A stretch of DNA of 23,050 nucleotides from assembly GCA_963579995.1 (NCBI GenBank), contig CAUZIY010000036.1:1-23050 (forward strand). Reading direction: 5' to 3'. Under the pieces are notes generated by a model, which was not told the DNA's origin, ran no database searches, and saw only the letters and a program-made list of their open reading frames with translations. Made by a program: the position numbers and the translations under genes. Shown in pieces: positions 1 through 7,949 of the stretch (its first letter is position 1; every line of letters begins with the position of its first letter). This stretch comes from UBA6626 sp963579995. GTDB taxonomy: Bacteria; Planctomycetota; Phycisphaerae; Phycisphaerales; Phycisphaeraceae.

Positions 1-433
1 TTTAATTAGTGATGATCAATCAGCCATTGTACAACGTATATTGGAATTGGGAGGACGTACAGTTGAAGATGAGATGGTGTCATGGGCTGATGTGATTACC
101 ATCGGGATGAATGAACCGCCGACGCGTTTGTGGGAACTGGCTCACCAAACCAGCCGATCCCGGTTTCCTGTAATAGATGATGGAGGACAGGTGACTGGTG
201 TATTGGATGTCAGTGATGTGCTAATTTACGAACGCGATCAATGCCCACCGGTCAAAACACTTATGACGTCGTTTGCAACGATTGATGCAGTAACACCCTT
301 GCGTGAGGGGCTCGCGAAACTTCAGCGTGATGGTGAGCCGCTTGCGATTGTTGTTGCGCAAGATCGTCCAGTTGGCCTGGTCACCTTGAAGGACCTTATT
401 GAACCGATTACGGGTGAACTAGCCAGTTGGTAG
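1..433 (+). CDS. CNNM/CorC-type protein, C-terminal CBS-domain part (5' end outside window)
   Basis: The frame is open from base 2, so the gene begins upstream and only its last 143 codons are visible. The opening residues (SAIVQRILELGGRTVEDEMV) match the linker in CNNM/CorC/HlyC-type proteins that joins the DUF21 membrane domain to the CBS pair. Two CBS-like halves follow, the first containing SRFPVIDDGGQVTGVLDVSDVL and the second ending PVGLVTLKDLIEPITGEL. In this family the CBS pair binds adenine nucleotides and controls an ion-transporting membrane domain, thought to handle Mg2+ or Co2+. No CorC/HlyC C-terminal domain follows the CBS pair, because the stop codon comes directly after it. 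The membrane part is not visible, so the assignment rests on the linker and CBS pattern alone. Confidence 0.8.
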   Translation, partial: LISDDQSAIVQRILELGGRTVEDEMVSWADVITIGMNEPPTRLWELAHQTSRSRFPVIDDGGQVTGVLDVSDVLIYERDQCPPVKTLMTSFATIDAVTPLREGLAKLQRDGEPLAIVVAQDRPVGLVTLKDLIEPITGELASW

Positions 434-471
434 GTTTTTGCAGTAACTGACCACGAATTGTTTGAGGGATC

Positions 472-1143
472 ATGACACGGGAAATCCAATCACAAACGAC
501 CTGGTTCTCGACGGCACTTGCTGATGCAGTGGCACATGGTTTACATGCTCGTGCAGAAGAAGACGATATTGAGCAGGTTATTTATGGGTTTGACCATCTG
601 GATGAATTGGGTCTTCATCCTCTTATCCATAAGACACTGAGAGATGCTGGCTATGGCGTATGGTCGGAGCAGCGATATCCCGGCGATTGGAATAAACCAA
701 GTAAGAGCGAGGGACTGCGTTGTGACGTCGTATTAACGCAAGATCCAAATGTATTAGGTCTGCGAGATCCACATATTCGTGGCACCTTGTTTGATCAGTT
801 ACACGCATGCGATGCGGAAGACGCCTATTGGCTGGAGATTAAAACCGTTTCGCAGTACACGACCGATGGCCCATTTGCACGGTACACCAGTGAGTTGCTG
901 TCCTCGGTCACGCAGGATCTTGGAAAACTCTGGAAGGACAGCCTGATTTGCCACTCGGGACTTCTGCTGGTGCTTTATACCACCAGTAAGGCTGTTGCTG
1001 ACCATGATCTGGCGGCATGGCATCACCGCTGTCTTGACCGCGGCTATCCCGTAGGTCCCCCGGCAATTCGGGGTTTCAACATTACGGATAGGATTGGCAA
1101 TAGTTATTGTGCAGTCGGCGTTTTTGCGGTGCGCGAGTGGTGA
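472..1143 (+). CDS. Unassigned protein with PD-(D/E)XK nuclease-like core
   Basis: A 223-residue protein that I cannot place in a named family. ATG at 472 follows GAGGGATC, a good ribosome binding site, 38 bases after the CBS gene. The centre carries the order expected of a PD-(D/E)XK fold: Glu66 in SEQRYP, Asp85 in RCDVVLTQD, and Glu122-x-Lys124 in YWLEIKTV, followed by an alpha-beta stretch that includes a hydrophobic strand, GLLLVLYTT. This is the arrangement of a nuclease-like active site, seen directly but with no family support. No DNA-binding domain, signal peptide or membrane segment is evident, and no methyltransferase or helicase lies beside it. It could be a housekeeping protein of unknown role that uses the fold without cutting DNA. 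Confidence 0.7.
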   Translation: MTREIQSQTTWFSTALADAVAHGLHARAEEDDIEQVIYGFDHLDELGLHPLIHKTLRDAGYGVWSEQRYPGDWNKPSKSEGLRCDVVLTQDPNVLGLRDPHIRGTLFDQLHACDAEDAYWLEIKTVSQYTTDGPFARYTSELLSSVTQDLGKLWKDSLICHSGLLLVLYTTSKAVADHDLAAWHHRCLDRGYPVGPPAIRGFNITDRIGNSYCAVGVFAVREW

Positions 1144-1152
1144 TGGGTTTTG

Positions 1153-1947
1153 TTACACCTCGAATCCGGCGTCATCCCATGCCGATCGTGAGTCGAGAGC
1201 GGTTTTGAGTGGATCTTCATGGCCGCGCAAGTCTAGCACAACCGGGCCAGTTCTATGTGTCGCTAAATCAACGGCAATGCGGTACGTGCTCACATCGAGG
1301 TCGCCTTGTCCGACGGGGCATCGGATTGCATCTCGTGATGAGGCATCACTCAAGCGTGCTACAGATAACCGGCTTCCAATCCGATGGACCACGGCTGCTG
1401 GATCACCAGCCTTGGAGAGAATGGCTGCCGGGTCAAGGCCACATCCCACAGTAGGTAAATCAACCTGCTCTACCCAAGCGATCAATTCGTCCAACTGATC
1501 CTCAGCATATACGGCGAGCTTTACGGAGTGCCCTTCCGCTGACTCAATCAACGCGGTTTTTGTGTCATCGGCCATCTTTTGGATGGGTAAGGCGATGCTA
1601 AGTGGTATGCGTCCAAGATCAGCAGCCAACTCGATGGATGCCAACGTGGCCTGCATGGCTCGGTCCAGATGTTCGGTTTCTAAATAATGATCACGTGGAA
1701 TGAACAAATCCATTCCGCTCAGTTTCAAATTGCTGCGGTTTAACAGGGCTAGCACATCCTGGCGGGCTCGGTGGTCCAGATCACGCGGGCGCAATCCGGA
1801 TAAGGTTGCATCAAGCTGGATGGCATCAAACTGATGGTTGGCGAGATGATGGAGTACTTGTCGCAGCGAATGGCCCGTTTGCGCAATAATAGACCGAACC
1901 GTCGGAGCCAAACTCATTTCGCCGCCATGAGTGATAATCGACATCAC
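1153..1947 (-). CDS. Sugar phosphate isomerase/epimerase-like TIM-barrel protein
   Basis: The frame gives 264 residues from a GTG at 1947. ATG at 1944, or ATG at 1917 (MSLAPTVRS, preceded by GGCGG), may be the true start. The fold pattern is that of the xylose isomerase-like/AP endonuclease 2 superfamily: an early strand FDAIQLDAT, a helix containing ASIELAADLG then a strand PLSIALP, and late strands LPTVGCGLD and RLSVARLSDAS followed by GQGDLDV. The metal ligands usual in active members are poorly kept. The Glu expected in the strand around VKLAVYAED and the His of the usual VHLKD-type motif are both missing, while Asp in GLD and Asp in LSDAS remain. The gene is divergent from lutA with about 70 bases between them. 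Substrate unknown; it may not be an isomerase. Confidence 0.65.
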   Translation of the reverse strand: MMSIITHGGEMSLAPTVRSIIAQTGHSLRQVLHHLANHQFDAIQLDATLSGLRPRDLDHRARQDVLALLNRSNLKLSGMDLFIPRDHYLETEHLDRAMQATLASIELAADLGRIPLSIALPIQKMADDTKTALIESAEGHSVKLAVYAEDQLDELIAWVEQVDLPTVGCGLDPAAILSKAGDPAAVVHRIGSRLSVARLSDASSRDAIRCPVGQGDLDVSTYRIAVDLATHRTGPVVLDLRGHEDPLKTALDSRSAWDDAGFEV

Positions 1948-1981
1948 GGCTCAGTTTACCATTTATCAGCTGATACTGGTT

Positions 1982-2009
1982 TTGTCATTGTGTGGTGGTC
2001 TACTACACT
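1982..2009 (+). promoter_or_regulatory. Candidate sigma-70-like promoter for lutABC
   Basis: TTGTCA at 1982-1987 (five of six matches to TTGACA) and TACACT at 2004-2009 (four of six to TATAAT) are separated by 16 bases. Transcription would start about 7 bases after the second box, at or just before the lutA ATG at 2017, giving a leaderless or nearly leaderless message. That fits the lack of any Shine-Dalgarno sequence before that ATG. Promoter rules in this lineage are not well known, so this is a proposal. Confidence 0.35.
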
Positions 2010-2016
2010 GGCTTGT

Positions 2017-2754
2017 ATGAACGTTTCGCTATTCGTCACCTGCCTGACGGATACATTTTACCCACGTGCAGCCATTGCAACTGTAAAGGTTCTTGAGCAT
2101 CTTGGCTGCCATGTGGATTTTCCCGCGGAACAGACCTGCTGTGGCCAACCAATGTTCAACAATGGATTTGAAGATGAATCTCGTGAACTGGCCAGACAAA
2201 TGGTGCGTGTTTTGGAGCATAGTGATTATGTCGTCACCCCTTCGGGATCCTGTGCTGCAATGATTCGTGAGCATTACGAGGAGTTGCTGTCTGACGATCA
2301 TGCGTACAAGCATGCAATATCAGGTTTAGTTGCAAAGACTTATGAATTCGTGGAATTCCTGGTCAATGTCCTACGCGTAGATTTAAAGCAAATGGATGTT
2401 TCGTGGCCAGGAAAAGTGACATACCACTATTCTTGCCATCTACGTGGTATTGGCGTGACGGACGAGGCCGTGCAACTTATGGAGCAGATTGATGGCTTGC
2501 AATACGTTCCAATGGAGAAAATGGATCAGTGCTGCGGCTTTGGTGGAACGTTTGCTGTCAAGTATCCACAGATCTCTGGTGCGATAGTGAATGATAAAGT
2601 TGATTGTATTGCACAGACCGGAGCACAAACAGTGATCAGCAATGATGCCGGCTGCACAATGAATATCTCCGGTGCCTGTCGTCGGCAAGGACAGGATGCT
2701 AAGTTTAAGACACTGGCAGAGGTGATTGCTGAGGGAATGGGGCTTTTGGAGTAG
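2017..2754 (+). CDS. lutA: L-lactate oxidation iron-sulfur protein LutA (LldE)
   Basis: A 245-residue protein of the cysteine-rich (CCG) domain family, close to the usual LutA length of about 240. Two CCG repeats are clear: Cys41-Cys42 in TCCGQPMFNNG with Cys79 in SGSCAAM, and Cys172-Cys173 in QCCGFGGTFAVKYP with Cys140 in YHYSCHLRG and Cys213 in DAGCTMN. With LutB and LutC it forms the cytoplasmic complex that oxidises L-lactate to pyruvate. The frame stays open upstream to 1834 but would then run antisense into the divergent gene. ATG at 2017 starts the family-typical sequence MNVSLFVTCLTD, so I chose it. It has no evident Shine-Dalgarno sequence. lutB follows after 7 bases. Confidence 0.93.
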   Translation: MNVSLFVTCLTDTFYPRAAIATVKVLEHLGCHVDFPAEQTCCGQPMFNNGFEDESRELARQMVRVLEHSDYVVTPSGSCAAMIREHYEELLSDDHAYKHAISGLVAKTYEFVEFLVNVLRVDLKQMDVSWPGKVTYHYSCHLRGIGVTDEAVQLMEQIDGLQYVPMEKMDQCCGFGGTFAVKYPQISGAIVNDKVDCIAQTGAQTVISNDAGCTMNISGACRRQGQDAKFKTLAEVIAEGMGLLE

Positions 2755-2761
2755 AGCCGTA

Positions 2762-4291
2762 ATGTCGACGAATGCACATGCGACCGAATCTTCCCAAACC
2801 GTGGCGCTAACCGTTGACGGGCATGACATTCTTTTCCCTGCATTGCCTTATGATATTCACGCTCGTGCTCGCAGTTCGACAGGCGATCCTCAACTGCAGC
2901 AGTTTGTCAACTCTGCCACGCTTTTGAAGGATACCGGTCGAAAAAAAGTTTGCGGTGAAGTTTTCGGATCCAATTACGAAGCCATGCGCCGTCTGGGTGG
3001 AGATATTAAGCAGCACACCTTGGATCATCTCGATTTCTACCTAGACCAATTTGTCGAGAGGGCTACTGATGCGGGCGCACAAGTTCACTTTGCAACGGAT
3101 GGTAACCGTGCCAATGAGATTTGTTTGAAAATTGCTCGGGATAATAATTGCAAGCTGTGTGTGAAATCCAAGTCGATGGTGACCGAGGAAATACTTCTTG
3201 TGCCCCAGCTTGAATCTTTGGGCATTGAGACCGTTGAAACTGATCTGGGGGAGTTCATTATCCAACTCGATCATGATGCGCCGTCGCACATTGTTCAGCC
3301 GATGATCCATAAAGACCGCCGTGCGGTTGGGCGAGCATTTGAGCGTGAGTTAGGGACCGAATACTGCGAAGATGCGACCAGTCTAGCCAGAGTGGCAAGA
3401 AAACATTTGCGTGAAAAATTCAGACAGGCGGATCTTGGGATCAGTGGGGGCAACTTTCTTATTGCCGAATCAGGATCGGTGGTCATCTGTACCAACGAGG
3501 GCAATGGGCGGCTGTGCACCAGTGCACCCCGGGTCCACGTGGCATTTGTGGGTATCGAGAAACTGATTCCAAATTTGGAGCATCTTTCAGTTCTTCTCAA
3601 GCTGCTTGCACGTAGTTCCACCGCTCAACCGTTAACCTGTTATACCCATATCATCACGGGGCCTCGTCGCTCTGATGAGCCAGACGGACCGGAGCAGGTC
3701 CACATCGTCCTTGTAGACAATGGACGAAGCGAGATACTCAAACCCGAGACGCGGGAGATGTTGCGCTGCATTCGCTGTGGTGCATGCCTTAATTCATGTC
3801 CGGTCTACCGCAAGATTGGTGGGCATGCATATGGCTCAGTTTATTCCGGTCCTATTGGTGCATTAATCACACCAATGTTTAAAGGCTTGGCTAATTACCC
3901 CGATCTGCCGCATGCCTCGAGTCTCTGCGGTGCATGTTATGAGGCCTGTCCGGTCAATATTGATATTCCCAAGTACCTGGTCAAGCTTCGTGTTGAACTC
4001 GTCAAGCGGCGGATTACGAAGTTATCTGATCGGGTCTTCTTTAAAGTCTGGGCGGCCACATTACGGTACCCGGTGACCTATCGTTTGGTTGGTTTTCTTC
4101 AAAAACTGATATTTCGCCTTAAAGCGCGTACGCAGAGCCAACTAGACAGCGGCGATCCATATGTTTCACGGGGTTGGATCAGTGATATGTCCGGCCCTGT
4201 CCGTGGTTGGACTGATGAGCGGGATATGCCCACGCCAACGGCTCGCAGTTTTCGCGATTGGTGGCGCAATGAACATGAAAACAGTGAGTGA
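2762..4291 (+). CDS. lutB: L-lactate oxidation iron-sulfur protein LutB (LldF)
   Basis: 509 residues from ATG at 2762, 7 bases after the lutA stop. The first 320 or so residues form a LUD domain, including GISGGNFLIAESGS at about 227-238 and a strand GNGRLCTSAPRVHV. A dicluster ferredoxin segment follows: Cys336-x2-Cys339-x2-Cys342-x3-Cys346 in CIRCGACLNSCPVY, and Cys389-x2-Cys392-x3-Cys396 in CGACYEACPVNI, which should hold [4Fe-4S] clusters. A basic C-terminal tail ends with FRDWW, as is usual for LutB. It probably carries electrons from lactate within the LutABC complex. The 3' end overlaps possible lutC starts at 4269 and 4275, so the operon is tightly coupled. Confidence 0.95.
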   Translation: MSTNAHATESSQTVALTVDGHDILFPALPYDIHARARSSTGDPQLQQFVNSATLLKDTGRKKVCGEVFGSNYEAMRRLGGDIKQHTLDHLDFYLDQFVERATDAGAQVHFATDGNRANEICLKIARDNNCKLCVKSKSMVTEEILLVPQLESLGIETVETDLGEFIIQLDHDAPSHIVQPMIHKDRRAVGRAFERELGTEYCEDATSLARVARKHLREKFRQADLGISGGNFLIAESGSVVICTNEGNGRLCTSAPRVHVAFVGIEKLIPNLEHLSVLLKLLARSSTAQPLTCYTHIITGPRRSDEPDGPEQVHIVLVDNGRSEILKPETREMLRCIRCGACLNSCPVYRKIGGHAYGSVYSGPIGALITPMFKGLANYPDLPHASSLCGACYEACPVNIDIPKYLVKLRVELVKRRITKLSDRVFFKVWAATLRYPVTYRLVGFLQKLIFRLKARTQSQLDSGDPYVSRGWISDMSGPVRGWTDERDMPTPTARSFRDWWRNEHENSE

Positions 4292-4298
4292 TGTGCTG

Positions 4299-4985
4299 AT
4301 GAGTACAGATGGTAGTGATCGTGATGTTTTGATGACCGCCGTCCACGCGGCGTTGGGGCATACCCGTACGCAGCCAGCCCCACCACCACCGGTTGTTGAC
4401 GATTCAATTGCCCGCTTGGCTCATGCTAATGAGGATCTGGCGGAGTTGTTCATACGTCGTGCCGAGGAAGTTGGCATGGTGGTTGAACGGACATCGTGGC
4501 AGCAGGTTGTTGCTAAGATCGTTGGTGTATTGGGTGAGCACAAGGTCGAGCGGATTTCTGTGGCGCTTACTGATCAATGGAACATTGCGACTCAGGTTTT
4601 GGAGCAGGCAGATGTCGCGATGGTGGTCGGTACGGGGGGGAATGGTGTGAGTGACCTGGATTGTTACTACGATGCAGACGCAGGCATTACGGATGTGCAA
4701 GCTGCATTGGCCGAGACCGGAACGCTTATTTGTACAAGCAGTGCCATTCACAGTCGGGCGCCGAGTATGTTGCCGCCACTTCATGTGGCCCTGTTACGCC
4801 GAAGTGATATTATGCCTGATATGATCGACTACTGGGCCATGCAAAAGGGCAAGCGTAGCATGGACCTGCCAAGTAGTATTACTTTCATCACGGGCCCCAG
4901 TAAGACCTCGGATATTGAAGGTATCCTGGTCACCGGGGTTCATGGCCCGATGCATGTGCACATTCTTCTCGTGGAAGATGCTTGA
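4299..4985 (+). CDS. lutC: Lactate utilization protein LutC (LldG), LUD domain
   Basis: The third gene of the lactate operon encodes a LUD-domain protein of 228 residues from ATG at 4299, or 236 from ATG at 4275 and 238 from ATG at 4269, both inside the lutB end. I prefer 4299 because it puts the conserved helix ending in HAALG about 18 residues from the start, as in other LutC proteins, and lies 7 bases after the lutB stop. The domain shows AALAETGTLICTS, RAPSMLPPLHV and, at the C-terminus, GPSKTSDIEG followed by GVHGPMHVHILLVED, all typical of LutC. No lactate permease or LutR-type regulator gene is in the window. Confidence 0.9.
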   Translation: MSTDGSDRDVLMTAVHAALGHTRTQPAPPPPVVDDSIARLAHANEDLAELFIRRAEEVGMVVERTSWQQVVAKIVGVLGEHKVERISVALTDQWNIATQVLEQADVAMVVGTGGNGVSDLDCYYDADAGITDVQAALAETGTLICTSSAIHSRAPSMLPPLHVALLRRSDIMPDMIDYWAMQKGKRSMDLPSSITFITGPSKTSDIEGILVTGVHGPMHVHILLVEDA

Positions 4986-5124
4986 ATATAAAGCAGTGTT
5001 TGTCTTCCATGGGGGATCTTGCAGCTAAGGTTGAATTTTCTGGTTCGTTGTCTGCATGTTATCCCTTCGGCTTCATCAATTAGCACCAGCCAAAAGATTT
5101 GTTTCAGGTGAGTTTGGAAATGGG

Positions 5125-5706
5125 CTAGTCACCATGTTTCTGGCGGAGTCTAGGACTTAATCGCAAAATTAAGTGTATGCGTTCGAATTCTTCAAGTATT
5201 TCATCCAGTACCATCCTGACGGGGTTTTGTGGTGGAGGTGTCAAGACGTTTGCTTGATTTTGGGGCAAGGCTTTAAGTGCCATGGAGCGATACCGGCTCA
5301 GTGAACGGTCTCCAAAACACGCGACCGGCTCGAAGTCTTCAGATAAAAACCAAGTTACCGGTACACGAAATCCAGCATTGATCTGTGATTTGACAATGAG
5401 TTCGGCATGTTCATCATCGCGCTGCAAGTAGCGTAAATGGATATTTCCAGGATTGGCTTGGCTGATACGGGCCATCGCTGCACCCTGCAGGGCGCAGTCA
5501 CCACACCAGGTTCCGGTAAGGCACAGGACATGTATCTTTCTTGAAAATGACCGGATGAGGTCAGTTTGTTCCGGTGTCAGTTCGAGTTGTCCGTATCGTT
5601 CGTCCCATGGTAAGCGGTGTTGCAATGAATCAGCAAGATCCATGAATTCATCGAATTCATGGCCCTGTTTGTATTTCTGTTGGAGCAACTGTTTGTCATT
5701 GATCAT
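5125..5706 (-). CDS. Thioredoxin-fold protein with WCGDC motif
   Basis: 193 residues. A thioredoxin core starts near residue 58 (KIHVLCLTGTWCGDC), with the redox pair Cys68-Gly-Asp-Cys71 and a cis-proline at about Pro116 in FRVPVTWFL. No signal peptide is present, so it should act in the cytoplasm as a thiol-disulfide protein. WCGDC differs from the WCGPC of classical thioredoxin and is common in the broader thioredoxin-family proteins. About 55 helical residues precede the core and a charged helical tail (LDEILEEFERI) follows it. No good ribosome binding site precedes the ATG at 5706. The gene converges with lutC. Partner and substrate are unknown. Confidence 0.85.
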   Translation of the reverse strand: MINDKQLLQQKYKQGHEFDEFMDLADSLQHRLPWDERYGQLELTPEQTDLIRSFSRKIHVLCLTGTWCGDCALQGAAMARISQANPGNIHLRYLQRDDEHAELIVKSQINAGFRVPVTWFLSEDFEPVACFGDRSLSRYRSMALKALPQNQANVLTPPPQNPVRMVLDEILEEFERIHLILRLSPRLRQKHGD

Positions 5707-5847
5707 ATTTGTTCAATGCCTTTGGGCAAACCATTAATCCATCGGTCTAACGTTATCATCATGAGATCCTTTTTTCTGAAGCTACGGGGTCCAGTGCAGA
5801 CGGGAATACCTCACTTTTAGATGCCAAAATTCTCCCGACGAGCCTGC

Positions 5848-6273
5848 TCAAATCCTACCTGACCAAGTTGAGGGACACAGTAAGACCGGGATCCCTGCTT
5901 GGCGAAGGATATTTCCTGGAACATCTCCACCAATCAATCTTTTTAGAACACTCTTGCCCGTTAATCCAAGCACGATGACCGTACAATCTCTCGCTTTGGC
6001 GGTATTGATGATTGCTTTGGCGACGTCATCGGAGAAGAGCATGACACCCTGTACTTCAAGTCCAGCATCGAGTATGGCCTGAGTCAGCATTTTAAGGGTC
6101 TGCTCACCACGTTCTTTGGCATCCGCTTCGGTTTCGTCGGTTTCCTGAAGTTTTGCAACGTGCGCAACCACGACCTCGGCATCCAGTCGGCGGGCTAGAT
6201 CAAGGATCGGTTCGGTTAATTTCTGACTGGCCCACGGTGAACTGACCGCGACCATAATCCGGCTGGTACCCAA
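5848..6273 (-). CDS. Universal stress protein, UspA family
   Basis: A single-domain UspA protein of 141 residues. The start is TTG at 6273: AGGAG lies 8 bases upstream, and the only nearby ATG (6280) is in another frame and one base from the AGGAG. The family C-terminal sequence is recognisable as GLTGKSVLKRLIGGD (residues 103-117) followed by QAGIPVLLCP. This corresponds to the G-x2-G-x9-G-(S/T) nucleotide motif, but the final Ser/Thr is Asp117, and the Asp expected after the first strand (VAVSS) is Ser. Both changes suggest weak or absent ATP binding. In the family these proteins accumulate under stress or growth arrest. Neighbours give no further clue. Confidence 0.88.
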   Translation of the reverse strand: MGTSRIMVAVSSPWASQKLTEPILDLARRLDAEVVVAHVAKLQETDETEADAKERGEQTLKMLTQAILDAGLEVQGVMLFSDDVAKAIINTAKARDCTVIVLGLTGKSVLKRLIGGDVPGNILRQAGIPVLLCPSTWSGRI

Positions 6274-6469
6274 GACGCATACTCCTAGATTGGTGGGTTC
6301 GTGTTGTTGGTTATGATACGTTCCCTTGTAATCAGGGGCGAACAGGTGAGGCCAAGCGGGCGATTGGCGGTCTGTTAAGGGTTATTAGGCCTCGATATCT
6401 CAACAGGCTGCAACTGAGTGCGATCGAGTGGGATTACCCTTCCAAGAAAGACAGTGAGTTCTAGGAGAT

Positions 6470-7858
6470 TCAATTTTCATCTGCCATCGTGCCACGTAGA
6501 GCCTGTTGGACATCCTGTTCGGTGAGCAGTCGTTTTCGATAGCCGGGAGCGTAAACGGCGATGGGTTCGAAGTATTTGCGGTTCAATGCCATAGACAATA
6601 AATCTTCAGCGCTTAGGGTCAGTCGACCCACACGGGATTTGAGTTCGAACTTGATTCCCCCGATTCCCTCGTAAGACCGATAAACCACCTCTGTACAGAC
6701 AAGGCGATTGGAACGTGAGAAGTCAAAGTCAAAGTCATAGGGTTTACTATCATGAAGCAGTCCATGGTCTATGGCCTCGGTGATATGTCTTTCATCAAGG
6801 ATGGGGCGTATCACGGCTACTGCATCACAGTGGAATACCGAGGCCAGCGATCGTACCTGTACACCATCCTTTTTTGCTTCTAGAACACGGTGTGGTTCGC
6901 CTGCTCCGCACACATCTTGGTGCTCGCCATATGGCAATCGGGAGTTAACGTGCTTGTATTCACTCAATCCAAGTCTTTGAATGGATTCGGCATCACCTAG
7001 ATAAAGAGCGACATGTGGCCAGTAGCCCGGCAGGAAGTAGTTGGTGACCGCATACTCCTTGCGATTAATCATGATGTCGCCGGGGCGTAGCATCTGCATG
7101 AGCCTGCTTGTCACTTGACGTGGTAAGCAAGGTTCGTGCATAGGATTCGTGTGAATGTCAGCGATCAACTCGGCAACGAATTGTTGTAGGCGAGCTAGAG
7201 CTCCAACAAAGGGGCGTTTACTCTCCCTTGCAATTTTCCGGCATCGAACCTTCAGTCGTTCGTTCCCATACTTGGCTAGTGAGATACGCACGCACTGTCC
7301 AAGGAGATCAATAACCTGTAATACAGGTTTGAGTCGTGGGTCTTGGCATGCTTTAAGGACTTGGTCTTTATGTGCATCAAAGTATTGATTCACCTGATGC
7401 AGTTGCCATGCGTTAGATGGATCGGTGAGTGACATTTGAACAGTGTCGTAGACTCCGGTGGGGATTCCGAAATAGGGTTCAGGTTCATTCAGTTTGGCGC
7501 GAACAATATCATTATCTCCAAACTCTTTTACCATAAACTGTCCTGCATCCACCAGAAGAATAGCTGCTGCATAAGCAATGACGAAACATTTGGATTCAAG
7601 TTGATCAATGCGCTTGGTGTCATCAGTAAATTCATCAATCAGTTCGAAGAGGGCCTTTATTGATTGCCAATAAGAAATCAGCAGGTGACGCACTTGATCA
7701 TCTTCTCGAGGAGTGAAATACCCACGCTGTCGCGCCGAAAATGATTGCCGCATTTTAATTGCGAGTTGCTTATAGCTGGCGAAGTGATCTGTCAGGTGGG
7801 CAAGTGTCCGTGCTGCTGAATCTATCTTGTCATCAGACTTAAGATGGGATCGATCCAT
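6470..7858 (-). CDS. YiiX-like permuted NlpC/P60 (papain-like) hydrolase with helical N-terminal domain
   Basis: 462 residues. The C-terminal part (about 255-425) matches the YiiX/YebB-like permuted papain fold: LRPGDIMINR at 257-266, the likely catalytic His282 in GYWPHVALYLG, then YDFDFDFSRSNRLVCTEVVYRSY with the likely catalytic Cys388. The order His before Cys marks the permuted form. The family includes amidases and thioesterase-like enzymes acting on lipid-linked or peptide amides. Residues 1-250 are mostly helical and unassigned. A moderately hydrophobic helix (VIAYAAAILLV) sits inside this part, but I see no N-terminal signal peptide. The downstream 196 bases to uspA hold no gene. The substrate cannot be predicted from the sequence. 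Confidence 0.8.
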   Translation of the reverse strand: MDRSHLKSDDKIDSAARTLAHLTDHFASYKQLAIKMRQSFSARQRGYFTPREDDQVRHLLISYWQSIKALFELIDEFTDDTKRIDQLESKCFVIAYAAAILLVDAGQFMVKEFGDNDIVRAKLNEPEPYFGIPTGVYDTVQMSLTDPSNAWQLHQVNQYFDAHKDQVLKACQDPRLKPVLQVIDLLGQCVRISLAKYGNERLKVRCRKIARESKRPFVGALARLQQFVAELIADIHTNPMHEPCLPRQVTSRLMQMLRPGDIMINRKEYAVTNYFLPGYWPHVALYLGDAESIQRLGLSEYKHVNSRLPYGEHQDVCGAGEPHRVLEAKKDGVQVRSLASVFHCDAVAVIRPILDERHITEAIDHGLLHDSKPYDFDFDFSRSNRLVCTEVVYRSYEGIGGIKFELKSRVGRLTLSAEDLLSMALNRKYFEPIAVYAPGYRKRLLTEQDVQQALRGTMADEN

Positions 7859-7949
7859 GGCATTCGTGTCCGCCAGTGATAGGCAATTCCATGGGAACAG
7901 TACGATAAATGTTGATGATCATAGTGATTTGGATCTTATATGTTAACTC

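Noticed and set aside
1094..1498. Plus-strand open frame of 134 codons
   Set aside because: Antisense to the TIM-barrel gene and overlapping the end of the preceding gene; composition shows no domain.
1834..2016. Upstream extension of the lutA frame
   Set aside because: It runs antisense through the start of the divergent TIM-barrel gene and the added residues do not resemble LutA; ATG 2017 starts the family sequence.
6351..6368. GCCAA/TTGGC inverted repeat between the YiiX-like and uspA genes
   Set aside because: Only five pairs with an eight-base loop and no T-run on either strand; likely chance.
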